Below are positions 16,401-22,977 of a stretch of 45,130 bases of DNA, in pieces (positions within the stretch are counted from its first letter, which is position 1; every line of letters begins with the position of its first letter). The notes under the pieces are model-generated. The model did not search any database, was not told where the DNA came from, and was given only the letters and a program-made list of their open reading frames with translations. The stretch comes from Paracoccus versutus (GTDB lineage: Bacteria > Pseudomonadota > Alphaproteobacteria > Rhodobacterales > Rhodobacteraceae): positions 1-45,130 of the forward strand of contig NZ_JRKO01000048.1 in assembly GCF_000763885.1 (NCBI RefSeq), in the 5' to 3' direction. A program made the translations under genes and the position numbers.

Positions 16401-17437
16401 CACGCGAAGGCCGGCATGACGTCGCCAAGGAAGCGTTCCAGCGAAGCGCGCTTGCGCTCGAAGCTCATCCCGCTGTCGATCCAGAAGCTGAACTCGTCAT
16501 AGCCAAGCGCCTCGTAGGATTTGATACGCTCGATGACCTCTGGCGCTTCGCCGACGATCTGGTTCTTGCGCATTGCCTCGGGCGAATAGAAGGGGTGCTT
16601 TGCGGCCTCGGAGGGGGTGATCGTCTCGATCAGGCCCATCGAAATCGGCTTCTCGTTTTTGAACCAGGCACCGAAATAGTTGTAGAACATGTTCAGCTCT
16701 TCGGCGCCGCGCTGCGCATCCTCCTCGCTGTCGGCGACATAGGTATGGCGCAGGACCATGATCTTCGGGCGGGGCCGGCCGGAATGCTTTTCGCAGGCGG
16801 CGTTGAAACGCTCCATCAGGCTGACGACTTCCTCGTCGCCCTGATGCAGGGGCGTGACCTGGACGTTGCAGCCGTGCTCCACGGCGAACTCATGGCTGTT
16901 TGGATCGCGCGCCGCGACCCAGATCGGCGGATGCGGTTGCTGCACCGGCAAGGGCGAGGATGTGGTCCTGGGAAATTGCCAGAATTCGCCCTGATGCTCG
17001 TAATCGCCCTGCCACAGCTTCTGGATCGCGGGGATCAGCTCGCGCATGCGCTGGCCCGCGCCCCAGGCGTCGAGGCCGGGCACCATGCGCTCATATTCGA
17101 AACTATAGGCGCCGCGGGCGATGCCCAGGTCCAGCCGGCCCCCGGTGATGAGGTCGGTCATCGCTGCCTCGCCCGCCAGCCGGATCGGGTGCCAGAAGGG
17201 CGCGATGACGGTGCCGGTCCCAAGACGCACGTTCTTCGTCTGCCGGGCGATATCGACCAGGTTCAGGAACGGGTTCGGCGAGATGGTGAAGTTCATCCCG
17301 TGATGCTCGCCCGTCCAAATGGCATGCATCCCGCCCTCGTCGGCGATACGGCAAAGCTCCAGCATCTCTTCGTAGAGCTTTTTCTGATCCTCTTCCGGCG
17401 AGACCCGTTCCATATGGATGAAGAGTGAGAATTTCAT
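16400..17437 (-). CDS. LLM-class (bacterial luciferase-like) flavin-dependent monooxygenase
   Basis: 345 residues of the luciferase-like TIM-barrel family. Visible: MKFSLFIHMER at the first strand, WTGEHHGMNFTISPNPF, VRLGTGTVIAPFWHPIRLAGE, LDLGIARGAYSFEYERMV and a C-terminal MSFERKRASLERF. Such enzymes use reduced FMN or FAD supplied by a separate reductase to insert oxygen, and include ring-openers such as RutA. A reductase domain is encoded just upstream, overlapping by 4 bases, which fits a two-component monooxygenase. The ATG at 17437 is the only plausible start, since upstream the frame overlaps the reductase. Substrate unknown; ring opening of an N-heterocycle is my proposal. Confidence 0.88.
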   Translation of the reverse strand: MKFSLFIHMERVSPEEDQKKLYEEMLELCRIADEGGMHAIWTGEHHGMNFTISPNPFLNLVDIARQTKNVRLGTGTVIAPFWHPIRLAGEAAMTDLITGGRLDLGIARGAYSFEYERMVPGLDAWGAGQRMRELIPAIQKLWQGDYEHQGEFWQFPRTTSSPLPVQQPHPPIWVAARDPNSHEFAVEHGCNVQVTPLHQGDEEVVSLMERFNAACEKHSGRPRPKIMVLRHTYVADSEEDAQRGAEELNMFYNYFGAWFKNEKPISMGLIETITPSEAAKHPFYSPEAMRKNQIVGEAPEVIERIKSYEALGYDEFSFWIDSGMSFERKRASLERFLGDVMPAFA

Positions 17438-19143
17438 GCCCCTGCTCCCTGTTTGTGCGTGACCTGACCTTCGATATGCGATCCGAAATAGACGCCGTAA
17501 TTGCCAAGCCGTGATTCCGCCGCCAGCCGGTCCAGCATCGAGCGCGTCGCCGGATCGCTGACGGATTCCAGGTGTTCCGGTTCCAGCGGGACAAAGCGTC
17601 CCTGCCGCGCATCGGTCGAGGTCGCCGGGCAGCGGAAGGCGATGTGCTGGCGGCCGGGCGCCGCGCTGTCGTAGATGGCATAGATCTCGCCCGGCGCGGC
17701 GTCGGGGGCGGTCTCGCGCAAAAGCTGCGTCAAGGCGGCCTGCACACCCTCGCGCCCGACCCGAGCCTCGGGCAGCGCAAGCCCGCCCTGGCCGTCGTCG
17801 ACCAGCAGGACTTCGCCCCACGCCTCGACGATGGCGGCAATCATCACGTCGGGGCCGGTCGGCAGCTGCGCAGCGGTCTGCGCGGGCGTGATATAGGCGC
17901 CGCGGTAATATCCCAGGCCGGGCTCCTGCGAGGCGGTGAAGCCCTTGATCTCGCCGATCAGGATGGCGTGGTCGCCCGCCTCGACCAGCTGCGAAAGCCG
18001 GCAGTCGAACCAGGCCGAGACCTCCGAGAGCACCGGCGATCCTGCCGGGCCAGCAGTCCATTCCACCGTGGCGAAGCGATCTTCGACGGGACGGGCAAAG
18101 GTCCCCGACACGTCTTTCTGGCTTTCCGCCAGCACATTGATCGCAAAATGGCCCGCGTTCGCGAAATGCTGGAAGTTGCGCGAGGTCCTGGCGATCGAAA
18201 CCAGCAGAAGCGGGGGATCCAGCGACACGGAAGAGAAGGAATTGGCGGTGAATCCCAGCGGCATGCCATCAGCGCTTGTCGTGGTCACGACCGTCACGCC
18301 GGTCATGAAGCAGCCGAAGGCGTCGCGCAGCGCGCGCGGATCGAATGGCGTCATGTTGGTTTCGTCCCATCTGAGCCAGTTTGTCAGGGCATCGTTCACG
18401 ATGTAGGGCGCCGTCATGTTCACCATGTGGCGGTGCCCGGCGACGATCAGCGCGCGGCCCAAGGGGATCGCATCGGCCATCTCATGGCTCATCTGCGCGC
18501 TGGAGTTGCGGTCACCGTCACCGGTCAGCACAAGCGTCGGGCAGGCGATTTCAGCCAGTCGGTCGGCATAGACCGCATCGCCCTCGGCAAAGGCGCGATA
18601 GGCGGTGGCGTACCTCTGCGGGTCGATACCGTCCAGCCAGTGCGCCACCTTGTTGCGGATGGCGACCTGATTGGGGCCGAACCAGCGGATCAGCGGCGCT
18701 TCGTTGTCACCTTCGCCGCGGGCGATCTCGTCGGCGCGGGCCAGGACGGCGGCGCGAGCCTCGGGCGAGCGGCGGTGGACCGCGTTCAGCAGGGCCAGCC
18801 GCCGGACGAGGTCGGGACGCTCGACCGCCAGGCCCGCCGAAACCAGCGCGCCCATGGAGTGGCCTGCAAGATTGACCGGCTCAAGTCCCAGCGCCTCGAC
18901 CAGTCGCGCCGCCCAGGCGACGAAATCGGGCAGGCGTGCATCCGCCGGCAGCGGGGACGAAGCGCCATGCCCCGGCATGTCCACCGCGATGACATGGTGA
19001 TGCGCCGAAAGCGCAGCCATCTGTGGCTCCCAGGCCTCGGCCCGCATGCCGACGCCGTGGATCAGCAGCAAGGGCTCACCGCGCCCGGCCTCGATCAGCC
19101 GGACGGTGGCGCCGTCAGACAGCGGCAGGGTTCGAGACATCAT
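17434..19143 (-). CDS. Fusion protein: alpha/beta hydrolase + flavin reductase + C-terminal Nudix-like extension
   Basis: One uninterrupted 569-codon frame with three parts. Residues 1-260 are an alpha/beta hydrolase: LLLIHGVGMRAEAW, nucleophile Ser96 in GHSMG, acid in TGDGD (about 209-211), His237 or His239 near AGHRHMV. Residues 264-425 are a RutF/HpaC-like flavin reductase: FDPRALRDAFGCFMTGVTVV, LGFTANSFSSVSLDPPLLL, FDCRLSQLVEAGDH. Residues 430-569 look like a Nudix fold without a full Nudix box (LLVDDGQGGLALPEA). No stop separates the parts; Met264 (18354) could allow separate translation. In the Rut pathway hydrolase RutD and reductase RutF are separate proteins. It overlaps the previous gene by 29 bases and the LLM gene by 4. 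Confidence 0.85.
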   Translation of the reverse strand: MMSRTLPLSDGATVRLIEAGRGEPLLLIHGVGMRAEAWEPQMAALSAHHHVIAVDMPGHGASSPLPADARLPDFVAWAARLVEALGLEPVNLAGHSMGALVSAGLAVERPDLVRRLALLNAVHRRSPEARAAVLARADEIARGEGDNEAPLIRWFGPNQVAIRNKVAHWLDGIDPQRYATAYRAFAEGDAVYADRLAEIACPTLVLTGDGDRNSSAQMSHEMADAIPLGRALIVAGHRHMVNMTAPYIVNDALTNWLRWDETNMTPFDPRALRDAFGCFMTGVTVVTTTSADGMPLGFTANSFSSVSLDPPLLLVSIARTSRNFQHFANAGHFAINVLAESQKDVSGTFARPVEDRFATVEWTAGPAGSPVLSEVSAWFDCRLSQLVEAGDHAILIGEIKGFTASQEPGLGYYRGAYITPAQTAAQLPTGPDVMIAAIVEAWGEVLLVDDGQGGLALPEARVGREGVQAALTQLLRETAPDAAPGEIYAIYDSAAPGRQHIAFRCPATSTDARQGRFVPLEPEHLESVSDPATRSMLDRLAAESRLGNYGVYFGSHIEGQVTHKQGAGA

Positions 19144-19717
19144 GGCCCAGATCCTTCAGGTCCTGATAGCGGTCTCCGATGCGGTGATGCGGGCGTCCGC
19201 CGATCGAGGCGCCAAGCGCGACGACGATCTCGTCGGCGGCCGGGGCATCCGGGATCGCGAACTGGATCGTCAGATAGTGCGAGCGGCGACCCTCGTCGTT
19301 CTTGTCCATCAGCGGGATCATGATCGGGGCGTTCGCCGGGCCGCGGGTGTTGGTGAAGGCCAGGTAGGACTTCGCCCCCACCGCGCTGCGGTAGTGGTTG
19401 CCGAAGCGCAGCGTGTGGATCAGCGCGCTGGCATGCTCGATATCGCCATCGAGGCCGACCACCGCAGCCTTGCCATAGGCTTCGACCTTGCTGCCACCGC
19501 CGGCGGCCTCGATCACCATATTCGTCAGCAGTTCGCCCAGGATCGGGGCGACTGCGTGGATTTCCGGCTTGAGGTCGTCGACATAGCCCCGCCCCGCCCA
19601 GGGGTTCTTCAGCACGGCGGCCGCAGTGATCAGCTTCAACGGCTGCGGCGCCGCACGACCACCTTCGATCAGCGTGGTCTCGATATTCAGCAAGGTCTTG
19701 CGGATTTCCGCTGTCAT
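19115..19717 (-). CDS. AA_synth family protein (PF06684, formerly DUF1185)
   Basis: 200 residues from the ATG at 19717, which follows a GGGGG ribosome binding site; a TTG at 19729 is the less likely start. KTLLNIETTLIEGG, AVLKNPWAGRGYVDDL, GGGSKVEAYGKAAVVGLDGD and the end GGRPHHRIGDRYQDLK are the family pattern. Structures of this family are described as a variant of the chorismate mutase fold, which also underlies the RutC/YjgF proteins; the family's activity is not established. As first gene of the operon it may act on an unstable ring-opened intermediate. It shares an 101-base upstream region with the divergent GntR regulator. Confidence 0.82.
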   Translation of the reverse strand: MTAEIRKTLLNIETTLIEGGRAAPQPLKLITAAAVLKNPWAGRGYVDDLKPEIHAVAPILGELLTNMVIEAAGGGSKVEAYGKAAVVGLDGDIEHASALIHTLRFGNHYRSAVGAKSYLAFTNTRGPANAPIMIPLMDKNDEGRRSHYLTIQFAIPDAPAADEIVVALGASIGGRPHHRIGDRYQDLKDLGHDVSNPAAV

Positions 19718-19750
19718 GGCAGCCCCCAAAGCGATTCGATGACCGGAAGA

Positions 19751-19760
19751 TGGTATACCA
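19751..19760. promoter_or_regulatory. Palindromic operator for the GntR/FCD regulator
   Basis: TGGTATACCA is a perfect 10-base palindrome in the 101-base gap between two divergent transcripts. Many FCD-type GntR regulators bind short palindromes with a GTATAC or GT-N-AC core, so it is the likely operator of the adjacent regulator, able to control both directions. A related half site (TTGTAT) lies at about 19784-19789. The assignment to the regulator is inference. Confidence 0.6.
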
Positions 19761-19818
19761 ACATGCTATCTGTCAATATGAGATTGTATTGGCATTTCAA
19801 CTGCGCTAATCTGGCGCC

Positions 19819-20526
19819 ATGACAAACGAACAACATGCCAGCCTGCGCATCGAGCACATTCCCCAGACGCTTCGCGAACTTGCGGTGGAGCGCTTGCGGG
19901 CCGCGATCATGTCGGGGCGCTTCCCTTCCGGTTACCGGCTCGTCGAACGGACGCTGGTCGATCAACTGGGTGTCTCGCGATCCGTCATCCGCGAGGCGAT
20001 CCGCTATCTGGAGGCCGAGGGCCTGGTCGAGATCCAGCCCCGGCAAGGACCGATCGTCGCCACCCTCGACTGGGACAAGGCCCGGCAGATCTATGACATC
20101 CGTCTCCGGCTGGAGGCGGCGGCGGCGGCGGATTGCGCCAGGCTCCTCGACACGTCTGCCCGTGCCGATCTGCAGACCGCGCTTCAGCGCCTCAAGGAGG
20201 CCTTTCTATCCGACGATCCCCAGGTGCTCTACGATGCGACGACGCGGTTCTACGAGGTCATTTTCGTCACCGCCGGGCATCACATCGCCTGGGAGATCGT
20301 CCAGCGCCTCAATGGGCGCATTTCGCGGCTTCGGGCGCTGACGCTGGCCTCGACCGACCGGCATGTATCGGGCCAGGCCCGGATGCAGCGCATTGCCGAG
20401 GCCATTTTCGCGCAAGACCCGGACCGGGCAGGCGAAGCCGTGCGCGAGCACCTGACCGAAGCCGCGGAAATCGCAAGCAAGCTGCTGCATGTGGCCAATG
20501 AGGGCGCTCGAAGGACGGGGCAATGA
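19819..20526 (+). CDS. GntR-family transcriptional regulator with FCD domain
   Basis: 235 residues: winged HTH at about 12-80 (VERLRAAIMSGRFPSGYRL, LGVSRSVIREAIRYLEAEG) and an FCD effector domain at about 88-220 with IYDIRLRLEAAAA and the metal-site-like EHLTEA near the end. Such regulators usually repress catabolic operons until a carboxylate or pathway metabolite binds. It is divergent from the nine-gene operon and next to a palindromic operator, so it is its likely regulator. Its stop overlaps the DUF1330 start (ATGA), so the regulator is co-transcribed with two small enzymes. Confidence 0.88.
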   Translation: MTNEQHASLRIEHIPQTLRELAVERLRAAIMSGRFPSGYRLVERTLVDQLGVSRSVIREAIRYLEAEGLVEIQPRQGPIVATLDWDKARQIYDIRLRLEAAAAADCARLLDTSARADLQTALQRLKEAFLSDDPQVLYDATTRFYEVIFVTAGHHIAWEIVQRLNGRISRLRALTLASTDRHVSGQARMQRIAEAIFAQDPDRAGEAVREHLTEAAEIASKLLHVANEGARRTGQ

Positions 20527-20822
20527 GTGCATATTGGATCGCCCATGTGACTGTTCACGACCCGGTGGCCTATGCTGGGTATCAAGCGCTGGCTCCCAAG
20601 GCTTTCTCGAAGTTCGGTGCAGAGTTCCTGGCTCGCGGCGGCGCATCCGAGACCTTGGAAGGTCCCGTCCTCCAGCGCCATGTGGTGATCCGGTTTCCCG
20701 ACCTGGTCCGTGCCCGCGCCTGCTTTCATTCCCCGGAATATCAGGAAGCCCGTGCTCGCCGGGACGGCGCATGCGAGGCGCATGTCGTGATCGTGGAAGG
20801 CGTTTCGGACTCGTCGTCCTGA
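20523..20822 (+). CDS. DUF1330 family protein
   Basis: 99 residues with YWIAHVTVHDPVAYAGYQA at the start and VIRFPDLVRARACFHSPEYQEARARR in the middle, the DUF1330 signature (a dimeric ferredoxin-like fold). The biochemical role of the family is not established; members are common in catabolic loci, where they may bind or isomerise small intermediates. It overlaps the GntR stop by 4 bases and precedes the carboxymuconolactone-decarboxylase-like gene by 51 bases. Confidence 0.83.
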   Translation: MSAYWIAHVTVHDPVAYAGYQALAPKAFSKFGAEFLARGGASETLEGPVLQRHVVIRFPDLVRARACFHSPEYQEARARRDGACEAHVVIVEGVSDSSS

Positions 20823-20873
20823 TGCAGGTCGGCTGGGAAGCCGGCGAATGATCAAGCGAGAAGGGATATCGCG

Positions 20874-21281
20874 ATGGCTGAAGACCAGGAACTGTTCGAC
20901 AAGGGCCTGCCGATCCGGCGCGAGGTGCTGGGCGCGGACTATGTCGATGGTTCGATGGAGAAAGCGGACGACTTCATGATGTCGTTCCAGCGGGCAACCA
21001 CGGCTTGGGCCTGGGGCTGGGCTTGGGGCGATCCAACCCTGGACCGCAAGACGCGCAGCCTGCTGAACCTTGCCATGCTGACCGCGCTTGGCCGCACTCC
21101 CGAGATCAAGCTGCATGTGCGGGGGGCGCTGAACAACGGCGTCACCGTGGACGAGATCCGCGCTACGTTGCTGCATGCTACCGCTTATTGCGGCATTCCG
21201 GCAGGCCTTGACGCTTTCAAGGCCGCGCATGAGGTTCTGGTGGCTGAAGGGGGCGTTTCCAAGCCGGAGGTAGGCGAGTGA
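20874..21281 (+). CDS. Carboxymuconolactone decarboxylase family protein, PcaC-like
   Basis: 135 residues of the CMD family: RSLLNLAMLTALGRTPEIKLHVRGALNNGVTVDEIRATLLHATAYCGIPAGLDAF is the PcaC-type core region (given here in overlapping blocks: RSLLNLAMLTALGR, EIKLHVRGALNNG, LLHATAYCGIPAG). It has one cysteine in AYCGIP rather than the CXXC of AhpD, so a decarboxylase or isomerase role is more likely than a peroxidase-reducing one. PcaC converts 4-carboxymuconolactone to beta-ketoadipate enol-lactone. Here the context is the LLM operon's regulator, so a related lactone or ring-opened acid may be the substrate. Confidence 0.82.
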   Translation: MAEDQELFDKGLPIRREVLGADYVDGSMEKADDFMMSFQRATTAWAWGWAWGDPTLDRKTRSLLNLAMLTALGRTPEIKLHVRGALNNGVTVDEIRATLLHATAYCGIPAGLDAFKAAHEVLVAEGGVSKPEVGE

Positions 21282-21720
21282 TTCGAGATATCACCATTGT
21301 GCCTTCCCGACTTGTTCATTCCCGGAACACTCTTTGTCGGCTTCCGAGGGTGATGCGCAACCGGCTAGGGTGCGTCGAGTGTTGACCATCCCGGCGCGCC
21401 CATCGAGACCACCACGAGATGAGCTAGCAGCGAGCGTATTCGCTGATCAGGCAGATGGTTCATCGGTTTGGGACCGCCAACTCCTGACTGACGACGCCGA
21501 TCTGCCCGCTTTCCCGGGGTCTGTGATCGCGGTCGACCGTTGGCGGTTTTCGGGACTGGAGAACCAACATTGTGGCGGTCGCTATGCAACCGATCATAAG
21601 ACGAGGCTTTTCATAAGGCTGAGAAATGACCATCCCATCGAGACCACTGCCGCGAGGGCGGGGCTGAGCCGGGCAATGGGCCATCGGATCTCAGGACCGC
21701 ATTCCTGCCCTGATGCGCGA
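21282..21720. other. Gene-poor gap with a possible IS21-type fragment
   Basis: No intact gene. Near 21610-21690 the plus strand reads RLRNDHPIETTAARAGLSR then AMGHRI, which resembles the HTH start of IS21-family IstA transposases, but only about 25 residues match and I cannot confirm it. The words CCCATCGAGACC occur twice (about 21398 and 21634), hinting at a small internal duplication. The rest looks noncoding or decayed. Confidence 0.35.
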
Positions 21721-21742
21721 ACGCCGCCCCGAAGGGCGGCGT
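21721..21742 (-). terminator. Strong hairpin after the truncated permease gene
   Basis: ACGCCGCCC and GGGCGGCGT form a perfect 9-base-pair stem with a CGAA loop (TTCG on the minus strand, a very stable tetraloop). It begins 7 bases after the permease stop at 21749 on the minus strand. There is no clear T-run behind it, so it may be an mRNA-stabilising or Rho-assisted end rather than a classic intrinsic terminator. Confidence 0.6.
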
Positions 21743-21748
21743 CCGGTT

Positions 21749-22552
21749 CTACCTTGGCGTCAGCCCCCTGAGCCGTTCCGAGCGCCTGCGCAGCAGCTCG
21801 ACGGTGGTGAGCAGCGCGATGGAGAAGATGACCAGCAGCGTGGCGACGGCGAGGATGGCGGGCGAGATCTGCTCGCGGATGCCGTTCCACATCTGCCGCG
21901 GGATGGTCTGCTGGTCCGGCCCGGCGATGAACAGCACCGCCACCACCTCGTCAAAGGAGGTCACGAAGGCGAAGAGCGCGCCCGAGATCACCCCCGGCAG
22001 GATCAGGGGCATGGTGATGCGGAAGAAGGTGTTGCGCGGGTTCGCCCCCAGGCTCGCCGCCGCCCGGTTCAGCGACTGGTCGAAGCCGATCAGCGTCGCC
22101 GTCACCATGATGATGACGAAGGGAATGCCCAGCGTGGCATGGGCCAGGATCACCCCCAGGTAGGTGCCGGCCAGCTTGCCGCATTCCGGGTTCAGCCCGA
22201 TCCAGGCCAGCGGCGCGCAGGGGTTCGAGTAGAAGAAGAACATCCCCGTCGCGGTGATGATGATCGGCACGATCATCGGCGAGATCAGCATGGCCATGAT
22301 CGCCCGGCGCCAGGGCATCTCGGGCCGCGACAGCCCCAGCGCCGCCAGCGTGCCCAGCACCGTGGCGAGGATGGTCGAGAAGAAGCCGATGATGATCGAC
22401 GATTTCGCCGCGTTCACCCATTTCGCGTTCTGCCAGGCATCCGCCCACCAGCTGAGCCCGCGCGGCGCGTCCGGGTTGGCCATGCCGAAGGTCAGCAGGC
22501 TGTCGTACCAGCGCAGCGAATAGCCCTCGGGGTCGAAGGACAGGGGCGCCAC
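21749..22552 (-). pseudogene. ABC transporter permease (PotC type), 5'-truncated
   Basis: 267 codons from a GTG at 22552: VAPLSFDPEGYSLRWYDSL, then five membrane helices, with the EAA loop AAASLGANPRNTFFRITMP and the end VELLRRRSERLRG. Family members have an N-terminal cytoplasmic start and first membrane helix before the PLSF segment. Here a TAG codon stands two codons upstream of the GTG and the DNA beyond 22553 is unrelated (recombinase 3' flank). The first 30 or so residues are therefore lost and the protein is probably not functional. Partner permease, ATPase and binding protein genes are also absent, so this is the stump of a second, different ABC operon. Confidence 0.75.
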
Positions 22553-22735
22553 GTTCTAAGACGGCGAACGACTGATCCGTGAAACCGACCGGGGTGGAGA
22601 CCCACTTGACACCCATAAGACGAACCGCACGGGGCCGACGGTTATACGTTCTCCTGTCCGGCCTCTGGTAATCGCTGTGAGAGGTGTGAGCACTTCGAAA
22701 ACGGCGTTTCCAAAAAAGAGAACAATGGGTTACGC
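22553..22735 (-). other. Remnant resembling the 3' flank of the serine recombinase gene
   Basis: This stretch resembles 28905-29038, the DNA just downstream of the serine recombinase stop: shared words include TTCTCCT, TCCGGCCTC, AACGG-GTTT and finally TAAGCGGCGAG. The similarity is partial and has small gaps. On the minus strand it follows a copy of the recombinase's last codons, RNQRYLRLVERE then IPNLAA and stop. It is either flank of an attachment site or the end of a second recombinase gene that was deleted. Confidence 0.55.
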
Positions 22736-22793
22736 TAAGCGGCGAGATTGGGAATTTCCCGTTCGACCAATCGCAAGTATCGTTGGTTGCGCG
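22736..22793. repeat. Direct repeat, left copy (attL-like)
   Basis: 58 bases matching 29039-29096 with no gaps, five mismatches in the left part and 34 identical bases in the right part (22760-22793). Both copies encode the last residues of a serine recombinase on the minus strand. Similarity stops abruptly at 22793, exactly where the segment carrying the tyrosine recombinase begins. That pattern is expected of attL, with the crossover inside the identical core. Confidence 0.75.
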
Positions 22794-22977
22794 ACCGGGA
22801 ACGGAACCTACGCCAGAGCACGCCAAACTACGATCTGATGCGACAAGCATACTCCCTGAATATGCAGGTTCAAATCGGGTATGCTTCGCCGTGATCGATC
22901 GTGCAGGCCCTGAAGGGGCTTTTGCGCGTTGCTCCTTTCCGTTAGTTCGCCGTCTTGTGACTATCGGAAGACATATA

